Shown here: one piece after another, positions 33,467 to 41,836 of the stretch
Layout of the letters: each line of letters opens with the position of its first letter
Numbering within the stretch: position 1 is the first letter of the stretch
Source of the DNA: Thiogranum sp.
Lineage (GTDB): Bacteria; Pseudomonadota; Gammaproteobacteria; DSM-19610
Reading direction: 5' to 3'
Length of the DNA: 55,620 bases
NCBI GenBank assembly: GCA_024102665.1
Contig: JAGFJP010000062.1
Location: 1-55,620, forward strand
Made by a program: the position numbers and the translations under genes
The notes under the pieces: generated by a model
The model's input: only the letters and a program-made list of their open reading frames with translations
What the model was told of the DNA's origin: nothing
The model's database searches: none

Positions 33467-35134
33467 GTGACAGCAGACTTCAAGGACTGGTGGAAAAGCG
33501 GAACGCCCTGGATCTGGCTGAATGCCGCCGCGGTGGCGGCAAGCCTGATCATGGTGACAGGCCTGCTGTTGCTGATCGCCGTAAACGGTCTGGGTCATTT
33601 CTGGCCGGCTACAGTCTGGCAGTTCCAGTACCAGGCTCCCGGCGGTGAAACCGGTCAACTGATCGGCGAGATCCGCGAGACGGAAACCATCAGTGTCGAA
33701 CGTCTGCGTGATTCCGGGACATTGCCGCCGGACCACCCCGAGGGCGTTGTCGAACGCTATCTGCTCAAGATCGGCAACCGTGACATCACCGGTCTCGATT
33801 TCCGCTGGATACCGGCGCCGCAGATCCTGGAGCGCACTGTTCCCGACGACCTGGTGGTGCTGGAGCGCAGCGAATGGGGCAATTTCTACGGCTTTCTCGA
33901 GTCGGTGAAAGAGAACGGCGAGACCGTTGCCGGGCAGCAGGAAGCCTGGCTGGAACTGCAGCCGCGCCTGCAGCGCGTCACGGAGATACGCAAGCAGGTT
34001 CGGCATCTCGAGAAGGGCAGGATCGGTTCCATAAACTACCAGCTGGAGCGACTGCGCCTGCGGCAACGCGAGCTGGAACTGGAAGGCAAGGACACGCCGC
34101 AGGCGCTGGCCGAAATCCAGCAGCAGCGCGACGCCCTGCAGGAAGACTTCGCCGCCCTGCAAAAGGAGCTGAACGACCTGTACCTGGAAATGCAGCGCGA
34201 TAGCGCGTCGCTGCGCGTCATGGGTGGCCAGGTCGTGGATATTCCGCTGGCGAACATGATCCGCGCCTACCGGCCCAACGCCATGCATCTGCCCGCCAGG
34301 ATGGGTTTCTACGCCAGCAAACTGTGGGAATTCGTCAGCGAAGATCCGCGTGAGGCCAACACGGAAGGCGGTATCTTCCCGGCCATATTCGGCACCGTGA
34401 TGATGGTGTTCCTGATGTCGGTTCTGGTGACGCCTTTCGGTGTGGTGGCGGCTGTGTACCTGCGTGAGTATGCCCGGCAGGGCCTCGTGACACGTCTGAT
34501 CCGCATCGCCGTGAACAATCTCGCCGGCGTGCCCTCTATCGTGTACGGTGTCTTCGGTCTCGGTTTCTTCGTTTATTTTCTCGGTGGTAACATCGACCAG
34601 CTGTTTTTCCCCGAAGCCTTGCCGGCACCGACTTTCGGTACGCCGGGCATCATGTGGGCATCACTGACGCTGGCGCTGCTGACGGTGCCTGTGGTTATCG
34701 TGGCGACCGAAGAGGGGCTGTCGCGGATACCGAGTTCCATCCGTGAAGGCAGCCTGGCGCTGGGAGCCACCAAGGCCGAGACCTTGTGGCGCACGGTATT
34801 GCCCATGGCCAGCCCGGCGATGATGACGGGATTGATCCTGGCTGTCGCGCGCGCCGCCGGCGAGGTGGCGCCGCTGATGCTGGTGGGCGTGGTGAAGCTG
34901 GCCCCTTCGCTGCCGCTGGACGGCGATCCGCCGTTCATCCACCTCGACCGCAAGTTCATGCATCTCGGCTTTCACATCTACGATGTGGGCTTTCAGAGTC
35001 CCAACGTGGAGGCGGCACGTCCGCTGGTTTATGCCACCGCGCTGCTGCTGGTCGTTGTAATCGTTATACTCAATCTCGCCGCCATTGCGATTCGCAACCG
35101 GCTGCGGGAACGCTACCGTGAACTTGAGCAGTAA
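33467..35134 (+). CDS. pstA: Phosphate ABC transporter permease PstA with extra domain
   Basis: Second permease subunit, 555 residues instead of about 290. After helix 1 (about 23-44) there is a periplasmic insertion of about 240 residues that includes a strong coiled coil (about 165-245, rich in Leu/Gln/Arg/Glu). The permease core (about 300-555) follows with FGVVAAVYLREYARQG, GVPSIVYGVFGLGFFVYFLGG and the EAA loop SLALGATKAETLWRTVLPMASPAMMTG. It starts at GTG 33467, nine bases after the pstC stop, implying coupling. Both permeases being enlarged points to co-evolved periplasmic contacts, possibly with PstS. Confidence 0.88.
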   Translation: MTADFKDWWKSGTPWIWLNAAAVAASLIMVTGLLLLIAVNGLGHFWPATVWQFQYQAPGGETGQLIGEIRETETISVERLRDSGTLPPDHPEGVVERYLLKIGNRDITGLDFRWIPAPQILERTVPDDLVVLERSEWGNFYGFLESVKENGETVAGQQEAWLELQPRLQRVTEIRKQVRHLEKGRIGSINYQLERLRLRQRELELEGKDTPQALAEIQQQRDALQEDFAALQKELNDLYLEMQRDSASLRVMGGQVVDIPLANMIRAYRPNAMHLPARMGFYASKLWEFVSEDPREANTEGGIFPAIFGTVMMVFLMSVLVTPFGVVAAVYLREYARQGLVTRLIRIAVNNLAGVPSIVYGVFGLGFFVYFLGGNIDQLFFPEALPAPTFGTPGIMWASLTLALLTVPVVIVATEEGLSRIPSSIREGSLALGATKAETLWRTVLPMASPAMMTGLILAVARAAGEVAPLMLVGVVKLAPSLPLDGDPPFIHLDRKFMHLGFHIYDVGFQSPNVEAARPLVYATALLLVVVIVILNLAAIAIRNRLRERYRELEQ

Positions 35135-35158
35135 TGTCCTTATGATTCGGGAAGTGCA

Positions 35159-35983
35159 ATGACATCCGCGAAAAACATCGATCCGCAAATTCTCGATGCC
35201 TCCTCCGCGCCGGGCAGCGGCGCGGCGGACGATATCTGCCTGGAGGTCAGGGATCTCAATATGTACTACGGAGACGCCCAGGCGCTGCAGAGCATCAATA
35301 TGCCGATCCAGCGCAAGCGGGTCACGGCTTTCATCGGCCCCAGCGGCTGCGGCAAATCCACCTTGCTGCGCTGTTTCAACCGCATGAACGACCTGGTCGA
35401 CAGCGCCCGTGTCGAGGGCAGCATCCTGCTCGACGGCGAGGACATCTACGGCCCGGGCGTGCGCGTGGCGCAGTTGCGTCAGCGTGTAGGCATGGTTTTT
35501 CAGAAGCCCAATCCGTTTCCCAAGAGTATTTATGAAAATGTCGCTTACGGTCTGCGTCTGCAAGGCGTGAAAAGCCGCCGCACCCTGGATGAAATCGTCG
35601 AGAAGGCGTTGCGCGGCGCGGCACTTTGGGATGAAGTGAAAGATCGCCTGCACGACAATGCGCTGGGGATGTCGGGGGGGCAGCAGCAGCGCCTGGTGAT
35701 TGCCCGGGCGATTGCGGTCGAGCCCGAAGTGCTGTTGCTCGATGAGCCGGCGTCTGCGCTGGATCCGATTTCCACCCTGAAGATAGAAGAGCTGATCGAC
35801 GAACTGAAATCCAGGTACACGATCGTGATCGTGACGCACAATATGCAACAGGCGGCCCGCGTGTCCGACTACACGGCCTTCATGTATATCGGCAAGCTGA
35901 TTGAATTCGATTTAACAAACCGGATTTTCACCAATCCGCGGGAAAAGATGACGGAAGACTACATCACCGGTCGCTACGGCTAG
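35159..35983 (+). CDS. pstB: Phosphate ABC transporter ATP-binding protein PstB
   Basis: Cytoplasmic ATPase of the phosphate importer (274 aa). All motifs are intact: Walker [11 protein letters not shown] (about 59-68), Q-loop [19 protein letters not shown], signature MSGGQQQR and Walker [14 protein letters not shown], followed by the switch His in [13 protein letters not shown]. It forms a dimer beneath PstC-PstA. It is preceded by a 24-base gap after pstA and followed by phoU after 16 bases. Confidence 0.96.
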   Translation: MTSAKNIDPQILDASSAPGSGAADDICLEVRDLNMYYGDAQALQSINMPIQRKRVTAFIGPSGCGKSTLLRCFNRMNDLVDSARVEGSILLDGEDIYGPGVRVAQLRQRVGMVFQKPNPFPKSIYENVAYGLRLQGVKSRRTLDEIVEKALRGAALWDEVKDRLHDNALGMSGGQQQRLVIARAIAVEPEVLLLDEPASALDPISTLKIEELIDELKSRYTIVIVTHNMQQAARVSDYTAFMYIGKLIEFDLTNRIFTNPREKMTEDYITGRYG

Positions 35984-35999
35984 CCAGGGGGTATTACTG

Positions 36000-36704
36000 A
36001 TGGAAAACCTGAATATTGGTCAGCACATTTCCAGGCGCTACAACGAGGAGCTGGAGGATATCCGCAATCGCGTGCTGGCGATGGGCGGACTGGTCGAGCA
36101 GCAACTGCAGGACGCCATGTCCGCGCTGGAGCAGCGCGACGAAGACCTGGCGGCGAAAGTCGTCGAAAGCGATTACCAGGTCAACGCCATGGAAGTGGCG
36201 ATCGACGAGGAATGCAACGTGGTGCTGGCGCGGCGCCAGCCTGCCGCGAGCGACCTGCGATTGATCGTCGCGGTTATCAAGACCATCACCGATCTGGAAC
36301 GCATCGGTGACGAGGCCGAACGCATCGCCCACATGGCGGGCAAATTGATAGGCGACGAAAAAACCAGTCGCCTGTTCACCCAGGTGCGTCATCTCGGACA
36401 CCACGTGCGTGGAATGTTGCACGGGGCTCTCGACGCGTTCGCGCATCTGGATACCGAGAAAGCCGTTGAGGTCTGGAGCGAGGACCGCATGGTCGATCGC
36501 GAATACGAATCACTGATGCGGGAACTGATGACCTTCATGATGGAGGACCCGCGTTCCATACCCAACATTGTCCAGGTGATGTTTGCCGCGCGGGCCATGG
36601 AACGCATTGGCGACCGCGCCGGCAATATCTGCGAGTACGTGATTTACCTGGTCAAGGGCAAGGACGTGCGTCACACGCGGCTGGACCAGGCCGGCGAGGA
36701 GTAA
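36000..36704 (+). CDS. phoU: Phosphate signalling complex regulator PhoU
   Basis: All-helical cytoplasmic protein (234 aa, normal length) that links the PstSCAB transporter to PhoR and represses the Pho regulon when phosphate is plentiful. Two PhoU repeats are visible, each with the metal-binding E/DxxxD pattern: IKTITDLERIGDEAERIAHMA in the first and AARAMERIGDRAGNICEYVIYL in the second. It is the last gene of the regulon and ends convergently with argF. Confidence 0.95.
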   Translation: MENLNIGQHISRRYNEELEDIRNRVLAMGGLVEQQLQDAMSALEQRDEDLAAKVVESDYQVNAMEVAIDEECNVVLARRQPAASDLRLIVAVIKTITDLERIGDEAERIAHMAGKLIGDEKTSRLFTQVRHLGHHVRGMLHGALDAFAHLDTEKAVEVWSEDRMVDREYESLMRELMTFMMEDPRSIPNIVQVMFAARAMERIGDRAGNICEYVIYLVKGKDVRHTRLDQAGEE

Positions 36705-36737
36705 CAGTCGGAAACGGCGGCATCCTGCCGCAATCCC

Positions 36738-36765
36738 GTCATCCCGGCGCAGGCCGGGGTCCCGT
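36738..36765. repeat. REP-like palindrome between phoU and argF
   Basis: CGTCATCCCGGC-GCAG-GCCGGGGTCC is a palindromic stem-loop of the GTCATTCCCGCGCAGGCGGGAATCC type scattered in many proteobacterial genomes; read through on the minus strand it gives the familiar TPACAGMT translation. A second imperfect stem (ACGGAC 36771-36776 with GTCCGT 36802-36807) follows. The placement between convergent genes is typical. Confidence 0.6.
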
Positions 36766-36813
36766 GTGCTACGGACCGGATTCTTCCGGATGGATCGGTT
36801 CGTCCGTCCCGGT

Positions 36814-37716
36814 TCAGGTCAGCAGAAACTCGAGCAGCGCTTTCTGCGCATGCAGGCGGTTTTCGGCCTCGTCCCATACCACGCTGGCGGGACCATCGAT
36901 CACTTCCGCGGTAACTTCCTCGCCGCGGTGGGCCGGAAGACAGTGCATGAACAGCGCATCCTTGTTGGCCTGCGCCATCAGCTCGCTGTTGACCTGGAAC
37001 GCCGAAAAGATTTTGGTGCGCACCGATTGTTCCTCTTCCTGACCCATGCTCGCCCACACGTCGGTAACAACCAGGTCGGCGCCGCTGGCCGCTTCGAGCG
37101 GGTCTTCGAACAAGGTGACACATTCTCCCGCAGCGGCAACGATTGACGCATCCGGCTTGTACAGACCGGGAGTCGCGATGCGCAGCCGGAAGCCGAACTG
37201 CCTGGCTGCATTGATGTAGGAATGGCACATGTTGTTGCCATCGCCGATGAAGGCAACGGTCGCGCCGCTGATGTCGCCGCGATGTTCGAACCAGGTCTGC
37301 ATATCGGCCAGCAGCTGACAGGGATGGTACCGGTCCGTCAGGGCGTTGATTACCGGTGAGCGGGAAAATTCGGCGAAACGTTCGACTTTCTCGTGCTCAA
37401 AGGTGCGGATCATGACGGCGTCGGCCATACGTGACAGCACGCGGGCGCTGTCCTCGATCGGTTCGCCGCGACCGAACTGGGTGTCGCGCGGCGACAGGAA
37501 GATGGCGTGACCACCGAGTTGCGCCATGCCGGTTTCGAACGACACGCGGGTGCGAGTGGACGATTTTTCGAACACCATTGCCAGCACCTTGTTCTTGAGG
37601 GGCTCGAAAATCCGCCCCTGGTGCTGCCACTGCCGAAGTTCGCTGGCGCGCGTTATCAGCTGACGCAGTTCGTCCGGCGAAAGGTCCAGCAGGGTGAGGA
37701 AGTGGCGCACGCTCAT
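36814..37716 (-). CDS. argF: Ornithine carbamoyltransferase
   Basis: Anabolic enzyme (300 aa) making citrulline from ornithine and carbamoyl phosphate in arginine synthesis. The carbamoyl-phosphate motif [10 protein letters not shown], the HPCQ motif and the ornithine-binding [12 protein letters not shown] are all present. The ATG at 37716 ([14 protein letters not shown]) overlaps the argD stop by four bases (ATGA), so argD and argF are translationally coupled; an upstream in-frame extension lies inside argD. It ends convergently with phoU. Confidence 0.95.
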   Translation of the reverse strand: MSVRHFLTLLDLSPDELRQLITRASELRQWQHQGRIFEPLKNKVLAMVFEKSSTRTRVSFETGMAQLGGHAIFLSPRDTQFGRGEPIEDSARVLSRMADAVMIRTFEHEKVERFAEFSRSPVINALTDRYHPCQLLADMQTWFEHRGDISGATVAFIGDGNNMCHSYINAARQFGFRLRIATPGLYKPDASIVAAAGECVTLFEDPLEAASGADLVVTDVWASMGQEEEQSVRTKIFSAFQVNSELMAQANKDALFMHCLPAHRGEEVTAEVIDGPASVVWDEAENRLHAQKALLEFLLT

Positions 37717-38897
37717 TGGCCCGAACCCAGGAAGTCTTCGACCAGCCCGCAAACGGTGGAAACAATGGTCTGCGCCTGCTCATCACTGACGATGAGCGGC
37801 GGCAACAAACGCACCACCGTGTCAGCCGTGACATTGATCAACAGCTTGCGTTGCAGCGCGGACTGCATCAGTTCGCTGCATGGCCGGTCCAGCTCGATGC
37901 CGAGCATCAGGCCGGTGCCGCGTACATCCACGACACCAGCCAGACCACCGAGTCTTTGCCGGAACTGCTCCAGCATGCGCGCACCCAGTTCCCCGGCGCG
38001 GCTGACCAGCCCATCCTCTTCAATGGTGCGCAGCACCGCCAGCGCCGCGCTCGCCGCCAGCGGATTACCGCCAAACGTCGAACCGTGATTGCCAGGTCTG
38101 AAAACATCCGCCGCGGCGCCACGCGCCAGGCAGGCGCCGATGGGAACGCCATTGCCCAGTCCTTTCGCCAGCGTCATGACATCGGGCTGAATGCGGCTGT
38201 GCTGATGCGCAAACCAGCGGCCGGTCCTGCCCATGCCGCTCTGGATTTCATCGAGCATCATCAGCCAGCCGTGCTCATCGCACAGTGCGCGAATGCCCGT
38301 CAGGTAGTCATCACCGGGAATGCGAATACCGCCTTCCCCTGTGACCGGCTCGACCAGCACTGCGACGACGTCGGAACTGTTTTCCGCAATCGCGCGTATG
38401 GCGTCGAGGTCGTTATAAGGTGCCCGCAGGAAGCCCGGCACCAGTGGCTCGAATCCCGCTTGTATCTTGCGATTGCCGGTGGCGGTCAGCGTTGCAATGG
38501 TGCGGCCGTGAAAACTGCCCTCGGTAACGATCACCTGGGGCCTGTCGATATTTTTCTGATGGCCGTACAGGCGCGCCAGCTTGAGGGCCGCTTCGTTGGC
38601 TTCAGCGCCGGAGTTGCTGAAAAAGGCGCGATCCATTGCGGCGACGCGGCAAAGTTCATCGGCGAGCGCCTGCTGCAGCGGGATCTGGTACAGATTGGAT
38701 GTGTGCACAAGCCGTTTCGCCTGCTGGCAGACAGCTGCGCTTACCGCAGGATGCGCGTGACCGAGCCCGCACACGGCGATACCGCAAAGCGCATCCAGAT
38801 AGCGTTCGCCTTTTGTGTCGAACAGGTATGCGCCTTCGCCACGTTCAAAACTGACAGGCAACGGTTTGTACGTATTCATAAGATGGTCAGCTGTCAT
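37713..38897 (-). CDS. argD: Acetylornithine aminotransferase
   Basis: PLP-dependent class III aminotransferase (394 aa) converting N-acetylglutamate semialdehyde to N-acetylornithine, possibly also acting in lysine synthesis. Family blocks are [43 protein letters not shown], the [13 protein letters not shown] cofactor region and the Schiff-base Lys in [11 protein letters not shown]. The start at 38897 has a weak AGAG; an alternative ATG at 38879 has none. It heads an argD-argF operon behind a good promoter (39018-39046) and a terminator-like hairpin in the leader. Confidence 0.93.
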   Translation of the reverse strand: MTADHLMNTYKPLPVSFERGEGAYLFDTKGERYLDALCGIAVCGLGHAHPAVSAAVCQQAKRLVHTSNLYQIPLQQALADELCRVAAMDRAFFSNSGAEANEAALKLARLYGHQKNIDRPQVIVTEGSFHGRTIATLTATGNRKIQAGFEPLVPGFLRAPYNDLDAIRAIAENSSDVVAVLVEPVTGEGGIRIPGDDYLTGIRALCDEHGWLMMLDEIQSGMGRTGRWFAHQHSRIQPDVMTLAKGLGNGVPIGACLARGAAADVFRPGNHGSTFGGNPLAASAALAVLRTIEEDGLVSRAGELGARMLEQFRQRLGGLAGVVDVRGTGLMLGIELDRPCSELMQSALQRKLLINVTADTVVRLLPPLIVSDEQAQTIVSTVCGLVEDFLGSGQ

Positions 38898-38914
38898 AAG
38901 CTCTAACAGGCCCT

Positions 38915-38943
38915 GAAAAATAAAAGGCGGCCTTCAGGCAACC
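38915..38943 (-). promoter_or_regulatory. Terminator-like hairpin in the argD leader (candidate attenuator)
   Basis: On the minus strand GGTTGCC-TGAA-GGCCGCC forms a 7-position stem with one mismatch and one wobble, followed by TTTTATTTTT. It lies between the promoter at 39018-39046 and the argD start (38897). CCTGAA from the stem-loop can alternatively pair with the downstream TTCAGG, and an upstream CCTG can pair with CAGG at its base, so competing folds exist. No arginine-rich leader peptide is seen. Confidence 0.4.
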
Positions 38944-39017
38944 TGCGGATTCAGGAGACTGCTGTCATTGGGCCGAATCGGACAGGACGCGGAGGAAGCC
39001 GCCACGGTAAAGGCGGG

Positions 39018-39046
39018 ATTTTATCGGCTGTGGCAGGTTTTTCCAA
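39018..39046 (-). promoter_or_regulatory. Sigma70 promoter of argDF
   Basis: On the minus strand TTGGAA (39046-39041) and TAAAAT (39023-39018) are 17 bases apart. Transcription would start near 39011, giving a leader of about 114 bases before argD. Confidence 0.55.
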
Positions 39047-39073
39047 GCGCCGGTACCGTATCCGCCGGCACTG

Positions 39074-39104
39074 AAAAGCGAAAACCCGGCCGTTGGCCGG
39101 GTTT
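39074..39104 (-). terminator. Intrinsic terminator after the PuuD-like gene
   Basis: AAACCCGGCC/GGCCGGGTTT (39082-39091 with 39095-39104) is a perfect 10-bp stem with a three-base loop. On the minus strand it continues into TTTTCGCTTTTC. It lies about 20 bases after the stop of the gene at 39125-39730. Confidence 0.75.
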
Positions 39105-39124
39105 CGCCGTGATGAAGCCGGTTG

Positions 39125-39730
39125 TCAGAACGGCATGCCGTGCATATGGCCGGTCATGCCCAGGATCATCGGGATCGACAGCAGGGTGTTGGTGCGCGAT
39201 GCCATCAGCGCAACGACCTTTCCTTTCGCTATCTGTTCCGGAGTGGCTTGCACCATGCCCAGGATCTTTTTCTGATTGGGCCAGATCAGCACCCAGACAT
39301 TAAACAGCATAATGGTGCCCAGCCAGGCGCCCATGCCGATGACGCGATAGCCTTCCTGGAAAGTAAAGGCGGCGACAAAGCCGGATCCGTCGGCCGTGTG
39401 CATGGCTTCCAGCGCCAGTGCGCCGGTCAGCCAGGTGGCAACGGCCGCCCAGCGGAACCACAGCAAGGCGCGCGGAGCGACGTACTTGTTGATGGCGGCG
39501 GCACCCGGACCACCGCTATCGGCCTCGGCGACTGCATTGGCGACGGCCGGCACCTGCACGAAATTGAAGTAATAGAGCAGACCGATCCAGGTGATGCCCA
39601 CCAGCACATGGACCCACACCCAGAATTCCCAGGGATTGAAGCTGCCTCTGGTGCCCAGAGCAAAGATGATTATGACCGACAGGATGATACCGGAGATAAT
39701 AGTGCCCGTGATGGATTTCAATGGATTCAT
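39125..39730 (-). CDS. PuuD/Urate_ox_N-like integral membrane protein
   Basis: A 201-residue polytopic membrane protein with about five helices, related to the membrane part of PuuD-type urate hydroxylases. Typical blocks are WVHVLVGITWIGLLYYFNFVQVPA, WFRWAAVATWLTGAL, MGAWLGTIMLFNVWVLIWPNQKKI and SRTNTLLSIPMI. The cytochrome c domain of true PuuD is absent, so urate oxidation is doubtful; many proteobacteria carry this stand-alone membrane form with unknown function. ATG 39730 has GAGGAG 8 bases upstream. No purine degradation genes are nearby. It is followed by its own terminator. Confidence 0.65.
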   Translation of the reverse strand: MNPLKSITGTIISGIILSVIIIFALGTRGSFNPWEFWVWVHVLVGITWIGLLYYFNFVQVPAVANAVAEADSGGPGAAAINKYVAPRALLWFRWAAVATWLTGALALEAMHTADGSGFVAAFTFQEGYRVIGMGAWLGTIMLFNVWVLIWPNQKKILGMVQATPEQIAKGKVVALMASRTNTLLSIPMILGMTGHMHGMPF

Positions 39731-39882
39731 TTTCGCTGCTCCTCGAAAATTGGCTTGGAATTTCTTCTTGTGCCGGCAAAAGCCGACCAAATTACTCAAG
39801 TTTGCGAAGCTTACGGCAGGGTATGCGTGAATGCAATATAGCAGCCGCGCGTCATCATCGCTGATGCATAATGCTTATTATC

Positions 39883-41421
39883 ATGGATGCTGTTGAGCTG
39901 AGTCTGTTTTCGAGCCGCGTGTCCGCGGTATGCGACGAGATGGGCGCGGTGCTGCGACGCGCCGCTTTTTCGCCGAACATCAGGGATCGTCTCGACTATT
40001 CCTGCGCGGTGTTTGATCCGCAGGGACAGTTGTGCGCGCAAGCCGCACACATCCCCGTGCATCTCGGCAGCATGGCTTTCGCAATGGCGGAACTGGTGCA
40101 CGCGCGAAAATGGTCGGCAGGCGACATGCTGGTGGTCAATGATCCGTTCCAGGGTGGCACGCATCTGCCCGATGTCACGCTCATCGCTCCGGTGTTCTGC
40201 GCACAGCAATGTGTCGGGTTCGTCGCCAACCGGGCGCATCACGCCGATATCGGTGCGGAAAGTCCGGGCTCCATGCCCGTCGGCAGAAGTCTCGACGATG
40301 AGGGACTGCTGATTCCACCGACACTCTTGCTGGCAGGCGGCCGGTTGCGTCGGGATGTGCTCGACGGCATTGTCGCGGCCACTCACAACTCGGTACTCAC
40401 AGAAGGCGATTTTTCCGCCCAGATCAGCGCCAACCGAACCGGCGTCGCGCGCATCGAGGAACGCGTTGCGGCGCTCGGAGCCAGTGCCTGGCTCGCTGGC
40501 CTCGATGCAGTGAACAAATACGGCGAACGCATGGCGCGTAACGCGATCCGGAGTTTGCCGGACGGCTGCTACCGCTTCGAGGACCTGATGGACGACGATG
40601 GCCAGGGCAATCGCGATATCCCTTTGCGCGTTGTCCTCACCGTGAAGCACGAACAGGTGTCGATCGATTTCTCCGGCACTTCGCCACAGGTGCCGGGCAA
40701 TATCAATTGTCCGCTGTCGGTCGCGGCGGCGGCGGTTTTCTACGCGTTCCGTTGCCTGATGGATGAGCGTACGCCCGCCTGTGCCGGCACTTTTCGGTCG
40801 CTGAACATCGTTGCGCCGGCCGGCTGCCTTTTGAATGCGCAGGCGCCTGCCGCAGTCACTGCCGGCAATGTCGAGACCAGCAGTCGTATCGTCGATCTGA
40901 TACTGGGCGCCCTGGCCCACGCCATACCGGAGCGTGTCGCCGCGGCCAGCCAGGGCACCATGAACAATATCGCCATGGGTTCACGCGAACCCGGTCGCGG
41001 ATGGGACTACTATGAAACCATCGGCGGCGGCATGGGCGCGGGTATGCATGGCGGCGGGCTGCATGCTGTGCAGACCCACATGACCAACACGCGCAACACG
41101 CCCATCGAGGTGCTGGAGTCCGGGTACCCGCTTAGAGTTCGTCGTTATGCGCTGCGCCGGGGCTCGGGTGGTCGCGGCGCCCGCCCGGGTGGCGACGGGC
41201 TGATACGCGAATATGAGTTTCTGGCACCGGCCCGGGTGACCCTGCTCACCGAACGACGCTGTCGTGGACCGTGGGGTCTGGCTGGCGGGATGGCGGGTTT
41301 GCCGGGCGAGAATCGCCTCAATGATGAGTTGTTGCCCGCCAAGGCCGCTCTTTCGGTCCGCGCGGGCGACCGGCTGACGATCGCCACGCCCGGCGGTGGC
41401 GGTTTCGGCACGCCGCGTTGA
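39883..41421 (+). CDS. Hydantoinase B/oxoprolinase-family protein (HyuB)
   Basis: A 512-residue protein of the HyuB family, normally the B subunit of ATP-dependent 5-oxoprolinase, N-methylhydantoinase or acetone carboxylase-type complexes. Clear family blocks are DEMGAVLRRAAFSPNIRDRLDYSC, VVNDPFQGGTHLPDVTLI, NRAHHADIGAESPGSMP, and near the end TNTRNTPIEVLESGYPLRVRRYAL with GGGGFGTP. The ATG at 39883 gives the usual MD-V-L start; an ATG at 39871 is also possible. The HyuA ATPase subunit is not adjacent on either side, which is unusual, so it is either an orphan or works with a distant HyuA. It is divergent from the PuuD-like gene. Confidence 0.85.
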   Translation: MDAVELSLFSSRVSAVCDEMGAVLRRAAFSPNIRDRLDYSCAVFDPQGQLCAQAAHIPVHLGSMAFAMAELVHARKWSAGDMLVVNDPFQGGTHLPDVTLIAPVFCAQQCVGFVANRAHHADIGAESPGSMPVGRSLDDEGLLIPPTLLLAGGRLRRDVLDGIVAATHNSVLTEGDFSAQISANRTGVARIEERVAALGASAWLAGLDAVNKYGERMARNAIRSLPDGCYRFEDLMDDDGQGNRDIPLRVVLTVKHEQVSIDFSGTSPQVPGNINCPLSVAAAAVFYAFRCLMDERTPACAGTFRSLNIVAPAGCLLNAQAPAAVTAGNVETSSRIVDLILGALAHAIPERVAAASQGTMNNIAMGSREPGRGWDYYETIGGGMGAGMHGGGLHAVQTHMTNTRNTPIEVLESGYPLRVRRYALRRGSGGRGARPGGDGLIREYEFLAPARVTLLTERRCRGPWGLAGGMAGLPGENRLNDELLPAKAALSVRAGDRLTIATPGGGGFGTPR

Positions 41422-41474
41422 TCTCCTGGACATCATGTCTGGCCGTTCCCTGCGCCGGAAAAATGTTGCTGTTT

Positions 41475-41490
41475 TGTGAGTTTTATCACA
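41475..41490 (+). promoter_or_regulatory. Perfect CRP box of the GGDEF gene
   Basis: TGTGA-GTTTTA-TCACA matches the CRP core exactly, with T-rich flanks on both sides. Its centre is at 41482.5, which is -41.5 relative to the start site expected from the -10 at 41512-41517, the position for class II activation. Confidence 0.7.
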
Positions 41491-41511
41491 GTTTGCGCAT
41501 GCCGCGCGTCT

Positions 41512-41517
41512 GATACT
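41512..41517 (+). promoter_or_regulatory. -10 element of a class II CRP-type promoter
   Basis: GATACT agrees with the -10 consensus at four of six positions. No -35 hexamer is evident because the CRP box covers that position, as in class II CRP-dependent promoters. Transcription would begin near 41524, about 310 bases before the GGDEF start codon. Confidence 0.45.
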
Positions 41518-41668
41518 TACCCTCCGTAAATCAATAACAAAGCCGGTTCGTTATTCCTGTTTTGTGAACCAGTTCAGATTTTTGACGCTTTGCCGCTAGA
41601 GGCTCGAAGGGGTGGGAGCACCGGCGGTGTGTTTCCCGGCAGATTCACCAGGGGACCAGTCTCAGCTT

Positions 41669-41836
41669 ATGAAAAACTGTCTTGTGTCGCTGCCCGGCAG
41701 CGACGCAGGGATGCTTGCAGTACCGGTTTCCACGAAGGAACGCATTTATCCGGCTTCACCATCCAGATCCGTCGGCGTGTCGGCCGGCGGTTGCATGCGG
41801 CGTGTCGCCGCGCCAACCGGGCGTCGCCGCTCATGA
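41669..41836 (+). CDS. Upstream ORF overlapping the GGDEF start (55 aa)
   Basis: A short ORF starts at ATG 41669 and ends with TGA overlapping the ATG of the diguanylate cyclase gene (ATGA at 41833-41836), a layout typical of translational coupling. The product (begins MKNCLVSLPGSDAG, ends RRVAAPTGRRRS) resembles no protein I know, and a ribosome-binding site is not clear (AGGGGA about 15 bases upstream). The 41422-41832 region otherwise holds the CRP-type promoter and a long leader in which I found no known riboswitch. It may be a leader peptide or a chance ORF. Confidence 0.3.
   Translation: MKNCLVSLPGSDAGMLAVPVSTKERIYPASPSRSVGVSAGGCMRRVAAPTGRRRS

Noticed and set aside
38945..39011. Arginine-rich leader peptide in the argD leader
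   Set aside because: Short frames exist (for example MTAVS and a GTG-started 24-codon frame), but none is Arg-rich or has a ribosome-binding site.
41524..41832. c-di-GMP (GEMM) riboswitch in the GGDEF leader
   Set aside because: I looked for the GEMM core blocks and their GNRA tetraloop-receptor arrangement and did not find them.
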